From Methylobacterium sp. J-026 (GTDB lineage: Bacteria; Pseudomonadota; Alphaproteobacteria; Rhizobiales; Beijerinckiaceae), in contig NZ_JAKSYC010000049.1 in NCBI RefSeq assembly GCF_022829585.1, forward strand, positions 1 through 40,321: a stretch of 40,321 nucleotides of DNA, given 5' to 3'. This document shows, one piece after another, positions 20,639-28,623 of the stretch. The stretch's first letter is position 1. Every line of letters starts with the position of its first letter. Under the pieces are notes generated by a model that worked only from the letters and a program-made list of their open reading frames with translations, was not told where the DNA came from and made no database searches. The translations under genes and the position numbers were made by a program.

Positions 20639-21613
20639 TCACGGTAAAGACGGGGGTGCCTCAAGAGTCCTCGTCTGCCTTTCGGTTCGCGCGTTCCTGC
20701 GAATGACTTGAGGGGGTTGGCCGAAGGAACGGATGAAGGATCTCCGCATCCGCTCGCGGTCGGCGAAACCGGTTTCCTGTGCGACCACGTCGATGGGCAA
20801 ACGTCCCTCCTCCATCATGGCACGGGCGGCTTCCAGACGAAGGTGCTCGACCGCCTTGGCCGGGGACTGGCCGGTCTCCTGCCGGAAGACACGACTGAAC
20901 TGCCGCGGGCTGAGCCGAGCCGCATCCGCCAATTCATCCACCGACAGCTCTTTGTGCAGGTTCGCTCTCGCATAGGAAAGGGCAACCTGGATGCGGTCGG
21001 ATTTCGGCTGAAGTTCCAGCAACTCCGAAAACTGCGATTGGCCGCCCGACCGTCGGTGATAGACCACCAGCTTCTTCGCGATGCCCTTTGCCATCTCCGG
21101 GCCGAGATCGTCCTCGACCAACGCAAGCGCGAGGTCGATACCGGCGGTCATGCCGGCGGATGTCCAGACGTTTCCATCCGTGATGAAGATGCGATCATCG
21201 TCCACCTTCACCTTCGGATAAAGGCGCTCGAGCTCACGGGCATGTGCCCAGTGCGTCGTCGCCCTGCGCCCGTCGAGCAGACCCGCCTCCGCCAGGACGA
21301 ATGCCCCGGTGCAGGTGGCGGCAACACGTCTTGCGAGCCCTCCCGCCCGGCGAACGTGCTGGACGAGACCGGGTGACGACGGACCGACGTCGAGGGTCCC
21401 CACGACGATCAGCGTATCGAAAGTCCGCTCCCCGAATGGCTCGGTGTCCATGGTCAGCCCGATCGAGGTCCTGATCGGGCCGCCGCGCTCCGAGAGGAAC
21501 GACGTCCGGTAGACCTCGTGACCCCGCGTCATGTTCGCGAGCTCGAAGGCGGTCAGGCCCCCAAGGTTCATGACCTGGAAATCCGGGAAGAGAACGACGC
21601 CGATGTCTCGCAT
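20639..21613 (-). CDS. GlxA-family transcriptional regulator (DJ-1/PfpI plus AraC domains)
   Basis: The protein has 324 residues. Residues 1-190 form a DJ-1/PfpI-like domain, with AATCTGAFVLAEAGLL holding a cysteine (C101) at the nucleophile elbow and ATTHW after it. Residues 220-310 hold two AraC helix-turn-helix units (LSVDELADAARLSPRQFSRVF and IDVVAQETGFADRERMRRSF). The N-terminal domain probably senses a small molecule; the C-terminal domain binds DNA. It is transcribed divergently from the SDR gene, with 119 bases between the two starts. AraC/GlxA regulators often control such a divergent neighbour, so the SDR and hydrolase genes are the likely targets. An inverted repeat ACCT-N3-AGGT (21636-21646) lies in the gap. 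Confidence 0.93.
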   Translation of the reverse strand: MRDIGVVLFPDFQVMNLGGLTAFELANMTRGHEVYRTSFLSERGGPIRTSIGLTMDTEPFGERTFDTLIVVGTLDVGPSSPGLVQHVRRAGGLARRVAATCTGAFVLAEAGLLDGRRATTHWAHARELERLYPKVKVDDDRIFITDGNVWTSAGMTAGIDLALALVEDDLGPEMAKGIAKKLVVYHRRSGGQSQFSELLELQPKSDRIQVALSYARANLHKELSVDELADAARLSPRQFSRVFRQETGQSPAKAVEHLRLEAARAMMEEGRLPIDVVAQETGFADRERMRRSFIRSFGQPPQVIRRNARTERQTRTLEAPPSLP

Positions 21614-21732
21614 GGGATGCAGCCCCCGACCCGTGACCTAAAAGGTGGCAAATACGACATATGGGATATCCATTCGGACGTCTAGGTTCCGGCAGTCCGC
21701 TTCCGCCGCGACAGACATCGATGGAGATCGTC

Positions 21733-22545
21733 ATGCTCGACACGAAGAACCTTGGTACGGCCCTCATCACCGGCGCCTCCTCCGGCATCGGGGCGATCTA
21801 CGCCGACCGCCTCGCGGCCCGCGGCCATGATCTGGTCCTCGTCGCCCGGAACAAGGATCGGCTCGACGCCGTCGCCGACGACCTGAGACGTCGCCATGGG
21901 CGCGACGTGCGCACCATGGCCGCCGATCTCACCGCGGCGGCAGAGCTTGCCCAAGTCGAGGGCCTGCTGCGCGACGACGCCAGCATCACGACGCTCGTCA
22001 ACAATGCGGGATTCGGTGCAGCCGGTCCCCTGCTCGGATCCGACGTCGAACGCATGGTCGAGATGATCGCCATCAACGTCACGGTTCCCACCCGCCTGAC
22101 CTACGCCGCCGTACCAGGGCTGGTGGCGCGTGGCGGGGGCACGGTGATCAACATCGCCTCCATCGTGGCGATTGCGCCGGAACTACTCAACGGCGTCTAC
22201 GGCGGCTCGAAGGCCTTCGTTCTCGCCTTCTCGCAGTCGCTGCGGAAGGAGCTGTCGGACAAGGGCGTCAGGGTTCAGGCGGTGTTGCCCGGGGCGACGG
22301 CCACGGAATTCTGGGAGATCGCCGGGAGCCCGGTGAGCAACCTCCCGCCGAGCTGGGTGATGTCGGCCGCGGACATGGTCGATGCCTCCCTCGCCGGTCT
22401 CGATGCGGGTGAGTTCGTCACGATCCCCTCCCTACCGGAGGCGGCGGATTGGGAGGCCTACGAGGCGGCCCGCCAGGCGCTCATGCCGAACCTGTCCGCA
22501 GCCAAGCCCGCGTCCCGCTACGCGCCCCGTCGCGTCGCCGCCTGA
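21733..22545 (+). CDS. Short-chain dehydrogenase/reductase
   Basis: This is a 270-residue classical SDR. The cofactor motif is TGASSGIG (residues 13-20), the NNAG motif is at 90-93 (NNAGFGA), and the catalytic triad is S143, Y156 and K160 (YGGSK). It uses NAD(P)H to reduce or oxidise a carbonyl or hydroxyl group; the substrate cannot be inferred. The start at ATG 21733 is favoured by a GGAG ribosome binding site six bases upstream; another ATG at 21721 contains that site. The gene is divergent from the GlxA-type regulator and is followed after 116 bases by the alpha/beta hydrolase, so the two may form a small catabolic or detoxification unit. Confidence 0.93.
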   Translation: MLDTKNLGTALITGASSGIGAIYADRLAARGHDLVLVARNKDRLDAVADDLRRRHGRDVRTMAADLTAAAELAQVEGLLRDDASITTLVNNAGFGAAGPLLGSDVERMVEMIAINVTVPTRLTYAAVPGLVARGGGTVINIASIVAIAPELLNGVYGGSKAFVLAFSQSLRKELSDKGVRVQAVLPGATATEFWEIAGSPVSNLPPSWVMSAADMVDASLAGLDAGEFVTIPSLPEAADWEAYEAARQALMPNLSAAKPASRYAPRRVAA

Positions 22546-22661
22546 GCGGGCGGCCGGAACATCGGACCGTTCCCGATCCCGAATGTCCGAAGCCGTCCGC
22601 CAATCCGGCACACGGCGCGAACCCGTCGGCAATGCCTCGCTCGGCCAATGGAAATCACATC

Positions 22662-23558
22662 ATGACAACGAAACCGCCGGTCTCCGAACATGCGGATGAC
22701 TGGATCTACACGCGCCGCTGGCTCAAAGCGGGCGAGACCGCCTTCGCGACCCTGAAGGACGGAACCCGCATCCGTTACGTCCGGGTCGGAGAGGGACCGG
22801 ACCTCGTCCTCACACATACCGTGCGGACGCAACTGGATATCTTCCAATTCGTGATTCCGCTGCTGTCCAAACACTTCACGGTCTACGCCCTCGACCTGCC
22901 GGGGTTCGGATGGTCGGACCTCAAACCCGACAGCGAGAAGGACGAACCCACCCTCCGGGCCCAGCTCAGGGAATTCCTGCAGGTCCTTGGCATCGAACGC
23001 CCGATCCTGGCCGGCGAGTCGATCGGGGCGACCCTATCCCTCTCACTCGCCGCTGAACTCGGCGACAGGGTTGAACGGGTGGTGGCGTTCAACACCTACG
23101 ACTACCTGCCCGGCCTGGAACGCGCCAACCTCCTCGCCTCGATCATCATCAAGGGCGTGCGCGCACCGATCGTCGGTCCGATCTTCGCGTCGAAGGAGAA
23201 CCGAGCGATCACCGGCGGCATCATCAGGGGAGGCTTCCATGACCCGAAGACATTGCCCGATGACCTGCTCGACGAATATTCCCGCGTCGGCAACCGCCCC
23301 GGATATGGGAAAGGTATGAGACGGCTTCTCAAGTCGCTGCCAAGCTTCGTCGCGGCACGTACGCGATACCGCTCGATCAGGGCGCCGGTGACGCTGGTCT
23401 GGGGCGACAGCGATTGGTCCTCCCGAGAGGATCGCGCCGGCGTCGAGCGAAGCGTCCCGTCACCGAAGGTTATCACCCTCGAACGCACGGGCCATTTCAG
23501 CGCCGTCGAACGCCCCCGGGACTGGGCGGACATCATCATCGCGGCGGCGACGCGGTGA
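22662..23558 (+). CDS. Alpha/beta hydrolase
   Basis: The 298-residue protein has an alpha/beta hydrolase fold. The nucleophile elbow is AGESIGA (S120), the acid probably lies in LVWGDSDWS, and the histidine is in RTGHFSAVERP (H278). LVLTHTVRTQLD provides an oxyanion-hole strand with HT in place of the more usual HG. The fold covers esterases, lipases, epoxide hydrolases and C-C hydrolases; I cannot choose among them. ATG 22662 is preferred over ATG 22632 because the residues before it look unrelated, though its ribosome binding site (GGAAA) is weak. It follows the SDR gene on the same strand. Confidence 0.9.
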   Translation: MTTKPPVSEHADDWIYTRRWLKAGETAFATLKDGTRIRYVRVGEGPDLVLTHTVRTQLDIFQFVIPLLSKHFTVYALDLPGFGWSDLKPDSEKDEPTLRAQLREFLQVLGIERPILAGESIGATLSLSLAAELGDRVERVVAFNTYDYLPGLERANLLASIIIKGVRAPIVGPIFASKENRAITGGIIRGGFHDPKTLPDDLLDEYSRVGNRPGYGKGMRRLLKSLPSFVAARTRYRSIRAPVTLVWGDSDWSSREDRAGVERSVPSPKVITLERTGHFSAVERPRDWADIIIAAATR

Positions 23559-23676
23559 GCCTCGGTCATGTCGGTGCCGATGGGTCCGTCACCGTGAGCA
23601 TGAACAGGCCCATCGGCGTCGATTTCGGCGAGGTCGCCGCGTGGCAAGCTCTCGCCTCACTCCGTCAGGTCCATCC

Positions 23677-24291
23677 ATGAGCGGCCTCAGGGTCGGCCGA
23701 CTTTCGCGCCGCGTGGCGTTGCTTGTCGGCGCAGCCTTCATCGCGTCCCGGGGCATCGGCCGTGTCGCCGCCATCCCTTCGAAACCCTCAGGAGTTTCAC
23801 CCTTGCCAGCGCAACTCGACGCGACCGAAGTCGCGATGCAGCACGTCACGATCCGTGCCGCCAAGCCGTTCGAGGCGGTACGGATAGCCCTCGAAGCGGC
23901 CCTACCACCCCTCGACCATTCCTATGAGGAGTTCCTCCGGTCCGGCAACGCGACGGAAGCGCGGGACCGTATGGAGCGACTGGCGCCGCTCTCCATCTTC
24001 GGCATGCGGGATCATGGCAGCCTGCTCCTGGTGGCCGGGTCCCGACAGAAGGCGATCCAATACGACATCGGCAATCCGCTGACGGCCTCACGGATGACGC
24101 GGCATGTCCTCTCCGCCGCGCTGTACGCCCCCATCAGAGTGCTTCTGCGCGAGGCGGCTGACGGTAACGCGGCCTTCGAATATGATCGCCCCAAGACGAG
24201 CTTCGGCCAATTCAGCGACAAGGACGTCGATGCCGTGGCCGACGAGCTCGATCGGCGGCTGCGCGAGACCCTGTTGGCGGCGGCATCCTGA
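23677..24291 (+). CDS. DUF302-like protein with predicted signal sequence
   Basis: The protein (204 residues from ATG 23677) starts with MSGLRVGRLSRRVALLVGAA and continues hydrophobic to about residue 32, so it is probably exported; SRRVALL vaguely resembles a twin-arginine signal. The rest contains a DUF302-type pattern: a strand-helix opening (HVTIRAAKPFEAVRIALEAAL), then YDIGNPLTASRMTRHV, then PIRVLLREAADGNAAFEYDR. DUF302 is a small alpha/beta domain of unknown function, sometimes found near redox or stress genes. An internal ATG at 23836 would give a cytoplasmic form. It converges with the truncated thiolase on the other strand; the stops are only 11 bases apart. Confidence 0.75.
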   Translation: MSGLRVGRLSRRVALLVGAAFIASRGIGRVAAIPSKPSGVSPLPAQLDATEVAMQHVTIRAAKPFEAVRIALEAALPPLDHSYEEFLRSGNATEARDRMERLAPLSIFGMRDHGSLLLVAGSRQKAIQYDIGNPLTASRMTRHVLSAALYAPIRVLLREAADGNAAFEYDRPKTSFGQFSDKDVDAVADELDRRLRETLLAAAS

Positions 24292-24302
24292 CCCGCAGCG
24301 GA

Positions 24303-24620
24303 TCAGACCGCCTCCAGCGCGAGGGCGATACCTTGCCCCCCGCCGATGCAGAGGGTGACCGATCCACGGCGGATGCCGTCCCGGCGCATGGAATGGAGCA
24401 GGCGGGTCGTCAGCACCGCACCGGTCGCGCCGATCGGATGCCCGTGGGCGATGGCACCGCCCTCGACGTTGACGATGTCCTTGGGCAGGCCGAGTTTCTT
24501 GGCCACGGCGAAGGGAACGACGGCGAAGGCCTCGTTGCTCTCGACGCGCGCGACGTCGCCGCGCGACCAGCCGGCGCGCTCCAGGGCCTGACGAACGGCT
24601 GGCACGGGGCCGAGGCCGCA
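24303..24620 (-). pseudogene. Truncated thiolase (acetyl-CoA acetyltransferase) C-terminal fragment
   Basis: From about 24620 leftward the minus strand encodes the C-terminal thiolase domain: GLGPVPAVRQALERAGW, then VESNEAFA, the signature NVEGGAIAHGHPIGATGAVL with its catalytic histidine, and the C-terminal CIGGGQGIALALE with the acid/base cysteine, ending at a normal stop. The first 280 or so residues of a thiolase, including the nucleophilic cysteine, are absent: upstream residues are unrelated, and the TetR gene ends 120 bases away. The fragment cannot be active. It looks like the stump of a deleted fatty-acid or hydroxybutyrate gene and marks a recombination boundary. Confidence 0.82.
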
Positions 24621-24740
24621 TAGGCCATCGGGAAGCGCGTGGAGAGACGGCGCGCGCGATGTTCGATCGCGTCCCTGATCCCGTCGATCCGGGCTTTCGG
24701 GGCGGGAACTCCGCGGTCTCGGCATCCGTGCCCGTGAATG

Positions 24741-25283
24741 TCAGCCGGCGACCGAGGAATGCGCCGCCTGGAGCAGGTCATTCGCCAGCTCCTCGTCGCT
24801 GACGGCCCGTGCCAGCACGACGGCTCCGACGAGCATCGACAGCGTTGCGAGGGACTTTTGCCGCCGGCGCTCCCGCGATGCCTTCGGCGTCAGGTTGGCG
24901 AGGATGGAGGCCAGACGCTCGACACCCTGCGTGAACCGGGCCCGAACGGGGCTGCCCGGCGCTTCCCGCGAGATGTCGTTGGCCAGGGCCGCGAGGGGAC
25001 ACCCCTTCCCGGGTGTCTTGACGTGCGCGAGAGACAGGTAGTTCATGAGGATGGCATTCACGTCCCCGCGCCGGTCCTCGTTGACCGCGGCGTCGAACGC
25101 CTCGGCGGCCAGCGCCTCCTTGTTGGCGAACTGGCCGTAGAAGCCGCCATGGGTCAGGCCGGCGGAGGCCATGATGTCGGCGACGCCGACGCCGTGCAGG
25201 CCACGCTCACGGAACAGGGTCGCCGCGACCTCGACGACGCGCTGACGGTTGAGCTTGGCCTGCTCCTGCGAAACTCTCGGCAT
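24741..25283 (-). CDS. TetR-family transcriptional repressor
   Basis: The protein has 180 residues from ATG 25283. Residues 10-55 are a TetR DNA-binding domain (RVVEVAATLFRERGLHGVGV, then DIMASAGLTHGGFYGQFANK). The ligand-binding part contains CPLAALANDISRE, as in AcrR-like or YxaF-like repressors. The start is chosen because the conserved domain begins just after it and AAGGA precedes it; the frame is open back to 25448. A perfect palindrome lies between the probable -35 and -10 boxes of its own promoter, which points to autorepression. A shared half-site in front of the efflux operon suggests that it also controls that pump. The operon is the next set of genes upstream on the same strand. 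Confidence 0.93.
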   Translation of the reverse strand: MPRVSQEQAKLNRQRVVEVAATLFRERGLHGVGVADIMASAGLTHGGFYGQFANKEALAAEAFDAAVNEDRRGDVNAILMNYLSLAHVKTPGKGCPLAALANDISREAPGSPVRARFTQGVERLASILANLTPKASRERRRQKSLATLSMLVGAVVLARAVSDEELANDLLQAAHSSVAG

Positions 25284-25284
25284 A

Positions 25285-25310
25285 CTCTGATCCTTCGCTC
25301 TGATCCTTCG
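25285..25310. repeat. 13-base tandem duplication in the TetR leader
   Basis: CTCTGATCCTTCG occurs twice back to back (25285-25297 and 25298-25310). On the minus strand each copy carries an AAGGATCAGAG sequence, so the leader has two potential ribosome binding sites, the nearer well spaced from ATG 25283. Confidence 0.85.
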
Positions 25311-25324
25311 ACCTTCCGACGTTC

Positions 25325-25353
25325 TGTATAGATGAAACGCGTCATCTAAAGAA
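25325..25353 (-). promoter_or_regulatory. TetR promoter with palindromic operator
   Basis: On the minus strand a -10-like TATACA (25325-25330) lies 17 bases from a weak -35-like TTCTTT (25348-25353). Between and across them is TAGATGA-N6-TCATCTA (plus-strand 25329-25348), with perfect seven-base arms. That position and size are typical of TetR operators. Box assignment is inference; the palindrome is seen directly. Confidence 0.7.
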
Positions 25354-25515
25354 GGGCGGACCCTCCGGCGTTCCCCGCGACACCTCCGGGAGACGACAAG
25401 CGACCGGCCGGCGCAGGGGGCCGGAGCGCAGGCCGGTCGTCGTCCCACACGCCCGGTCGCCCGGCGCGCGATCCTGGGATGTCCCTCGGGTGGGACACGA
25501 ACGTCTTCCGTCGCT

Positions 25516-28500
25516 TCAAGACTTGGCCGGGAGCGGCATCGCGCCGGAACCGGCTGCGGCTCCGTCCTTGCGGGGTTCCCGCGCCACCCGGAACCACAGG
25601 GCGTAGAGCGCCGGCAGGAACAGGAGCGTCAGCAGGGTTCCGACGCCGACGCCGCCGATCAGCACGTAGGCCAGGGCCCCCCAGAACACCGAGTGGGTCA
25701 GCGGAATGAAGGCCAGCATCGCGGCCGCCGCGGTGAGGATCACCGGACGGGCCCGCCGCACCGTCGACTCGACGATGGCGTCGTAGTCCGACAGGCCCGA
25801 GGCGCGGTCGTGATGGATCTGATCGACGAGGATCAGCGTGTTGCGCATTAGGATGCCCGACAGGGCGATCAGGCCCAGGATGGCGTTGAAGCCGAAGGGC
25901 TGGTGGAAGGCGAGGAGCGTCGGCACCGCCCCCACGAGGCCCAGCGGCGCGGTGGCGAAGACCATGAACATGGTCGTGAACGACCGGACCTGGATCATGA
26001 TGACCGTCAGCGTGACGATGAGCATCAGCGGGAACACCGCCACCAGGGCGTTCATCGCCTTGGCGCTCTCCTCCACGGCCCCGGCCGTGTCGATACGGTA
26101 GCCCGGCGGCAGCTTGGCCTTGATCGCGTCGAGCCGGGGAAAGATCTGCGCGTGGACATCCGGCGGCTGCTTGCCGTCGAGGACGTCGCCCTGGACGCGG
26201 ATATAGGTCTCGCGGTTGTAGCGCTTGAGCACCGCGTCCTCGCTGCGGCTCTCCAGGCGGGCGACCTGCGAGACCGGCACCTGCCGCCCGTCATGCGTGG
26301 TCAGGGTCAGGTCGCCGATCTCCCCGAGGGAACGGCGCTCCGGCCCGGGGCTGCGCAGCAGCACATCGACGGTGCGCAGGTTCTCGCGGACCTGGGTCGC
26401 GGGCGTCCCGGTGAGGTAGCTCTGGAGCTGCTGGCCGGCCTCCTTGGGGGTCAGGCCGATCAGGCGCAGGCGCTCCTGATCGAGGGCGAGATGCAGGCTC
26501 GGGGTCCTGTCGCCCCAGTCGAGGTGGACGAGCCGCATGTTGGGGTTGGCCATCATGACGTCGCGGACCTCCTCGGCGATGCCGCGGATCACCTCGGGGT
26601 CGGGTCCGACCACCCGGAAGGCGACGGGGAAGCGGATCGGCGGCCCGAACACAATCTGGAGCACCCGCACCCGCGCCTCGGGGAAGAGCCCGTCGCTCAC
26701 GAGCGTGCGCAGCTTGATCCGGAGCGCGTCGCGGGTGGCCGCATCGGCGGTCTGGACGACGATCTGCGCGAAGGCGGGGTCGGGCAGTTCGGGATCGAAC
26801 GAGAGCACGAAGCGCGGCATGCCCTGGCCGATATAGCTGGTGATCGCCCGCGCCTCCGGCAGCGCGCGCACGGCCGCCTCGACCTTCCGGACGCTGGCCT
26901 CGGTGGTGGCGAAGGCGGACCCGGTGGGCAGGGTCACCTCGACGATCAGTTCAGGACGCTCCGAATTCGGGAAGAATTGCTGCTCGACCTTGCCCATGCC
27001 GACCACCGCGAGGGCGAACAGCGCCACGGTGACGCCGGCCGCCAGCCACTTGTGGTCGACGGAGGCTCTCACGATCCGACGCAGGCGCCGGTAGTTCTTC
27101 GTGGCGTAGATCGCGGCGTGCCCGCCTTCGACGCGCTTGATGTTCGGCAGGAGCTTGACGCCGAGATAGGGCGTGGCGGTCACGGCCACGATCCAGGAGA
27201 CGATCAGCGAGAAGCCCACCACCCAGAAGATGTTGCCGGCATATTCGCCCGCCGTCGAGGCCGCGAAGCCCACCGGCAGGAATCCCGCGATGGTGACGAG
27301 GGTGCCGGTGAGCATCGGCGCGGCGGTGGTGCTCCAGGCATGGGTGGCCGCCTCGATCCGGTCGGCGCCCTCCTCCATGCGCACCACCATCATCTCGATG
27401 GCGATGATGGCGTCGTCCACCAGCAGGCCGAGGGAGATGATCAGGGCACCGAGCGTGATGCGGTCGAAGTCGCGGCCGGTGACCATCATGACCACGAACA
27501 CGGCCGCGAGGGTCAGGGGCACCGCGAGCGCGACCACGAGGCCGACCCGGAAGCCGAGCGCCACCAGGCTGACCACGATGACCACCGAGAGCGCGGTGAA
27601 GAACTTCACCATGAATTCGTGGATGGCCTCGTCGATCACCTTGGCCTGATCGGTGATCTTCGTGAACGCGACGCCCGTTGGCAACGCGTGGTGGATCGCC
27701 ACCTCCTCGGTGTTCAGGGCCGCGCCGAGGGCGAGGCCGTTGAATCCCGGCTTCATCACCAGCCCGAGCATCAGGGCGGGCTCGCCGTCGTTGCGAATCG
27801 CGAACACCTTCGGGTCCTCGTAGCCGCGCTTGACCTCCGCGATGTCGCCGAGCTTGAGGCTGCGGTCACCGGCCGCCACCGGCAGGTCGCGGATCGCGTC
27901 GAGGCTGTCGAGGGTGCCGTCGAGGCGCAGGTAGACCCGCGGGCCGGTGGTCTCGACGAAGCCCGCCGGCGTCACGTCGTTCTGGTTGCCGAGGGCCGCG
28001 AGCAGCTGCTGTCCGGTGATGCCCAGAGTCGCGAGGCGCTGGTACGAGATCTCGACGAAGATCTTCTGGGCCTGCTCCCCCAGGATGTTGATCTTCTCGA
28101 TGCCGGGGACGCACAGCAGGCGCTGCCGCAGATCCTCGGCCGCGAGCACGAGATGCCGGTGCGGCATATCCCGGGCCTGGAGGGCGTACAGGGCGAAGTA
28201 GACGTCGGAGAACTCGTCGTTGAACAGCGGCCCCATCACCCCGCGCGGCAGGGTGGGGGCCTGGTCGGAGAGCTTCTTGCGGGCCTGATAGAACTCCCCC
28301 TGCAGCTTGGCCGGCGGCATGCTGTCCTTGAAGTAGACCTTCATGAGCATCAGGCCGGGCCGGACCGTGGTCTCGACCCGGTCGTAATAGACGAGCTCCT
28401 GCAGGCGCTTCTCCAGCGGGTCGGCCACCTGCCGCTGGATCTCCGAGGTGGTGGCGCCGGGCCAGGCGGCGGAGACCGCCATCGTCTTGACCGTGAAGGC

Positions 28501-28623
28501 CGGATCCTCGGCGCGGCCGAGCCTCTGGAACGCGAAGACGCCGGCGGCGGTCACCGCGATGATCAGGAAGAGCGTGACGGCCCGCTCCCGGACCGCCAGG
28601 GCGGAGAGGTTGAACCCGGTCAT
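25516..28623 (-). CDS. RND efflux pump inner-membrane permease (HAE1 family)
   Basis: The 1035-residue protein has the size and layout of AcrB/MexB-like pumps: a first helix (VTLFLIIAVTAAGVFAF), a large periplasmic domain, a helix block with the proton-relay aspartates in LGLLVDDAIIAIEMM (about residues 402-403), a second periplasmic domain, and a final helix block ending FLPALYALWFRVAREP. It exports hydrophobic or amphiphilic compounds using the proton gradient. Its start overlaps the stop of the membrane fusion protein gene (ATGA), so they form one operon. No outer-membrane channel gene is adjacent, so a TolC-type protein must come from elsewhere. Sequence style (RAEDPAFTVKTM, GEYAGNIFWVV) is closest to the non-AcrB subgroup of HAE1 pumps. 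Substrate unknown. Confidence 0.95.
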   Translation of the reverse strand: MTGFNLSALAVRERAVTLFLIIAVTAAGVFAFQRLGRAEDPAFTVKTMAVSAAWPGATTSEIQRQVADPLEKRLQELVYYDRVETTVRPGLMLMKVYFKDSMPPAKLQGEFYQARKKLSDQAPTLPRGVMGPLFNDEFSDVYFALYALQARDMPHRHLVLAAEDLRQRLLCVPGIEKINILGEQAQKIFVEISYQRLATLGITGQQLLAALGNQNDVTPAGFVETTGPRVYLRLDGTLDSLDAIRDLPVAAGDRSLKLGDIAEVKRGYEDPKVFAIRNDGEPALMLGLVMKPGFNGLALGAALNTEEVAIHHALPTGVAFTKITDQAKVIDEAIHEFMVKFFTALSVVIVVSLVALGFRVGLVVALAVPLTLAAVFVVMMVTGRDFDRITLGALIISLGLLVDDAIIAIEMMVVRMEEGADRIEAATHAWSTTAAPMLTGTLVTIAGFLPVGFAASTAGEYAGNIFWVVGFSLIVSWIVAVTATPYLGVKLLPNIKRVEGGHAAIYATKNYRRLRRIVRASVDHKWLAAGVTVALFALAVVGMGKVEQQFFPNSERPELIVEVTLPTGSAFATTEASVRKVEAAVRALPEARAITSYIGQGMPRFVLSFDPELPDPAFAQIVVQTADAATRDALRIKLRTLVSDGLFPEARVRVLQIVFGPPIRFPVAFRVVGPDPEVIRGIAEEVRDVMMANPNMRLVHLDWGDRTPSLHLALDQERLRLIGLTPKEAGQQLQSYLTGTPATQVRENLRTVDVLLRSPGPERRSLGEIGDLTLTTHDGRQVPVSQVARLESRSEDAVLKRYNRETYIRVQGDVLDGKQPPDVHAQIFPRLDAIKAKLPPGYRIDTAGAVEESAKAMNALVAVFPLMLIVTLTVIMIQVRSFTTMFMVFATAPLGLVGAVPTLLAFHQPFGFNAILGLIALSGILMRNTLILVDQIHHDRASGLSDYDAIVESTVRRARPVILTAAAAMLAFIPLTHSVFWGALAYVLIGGVGVGTLLTLLFLPALYALWFRVAREPRKDGAAAGSGAMPLPAKS

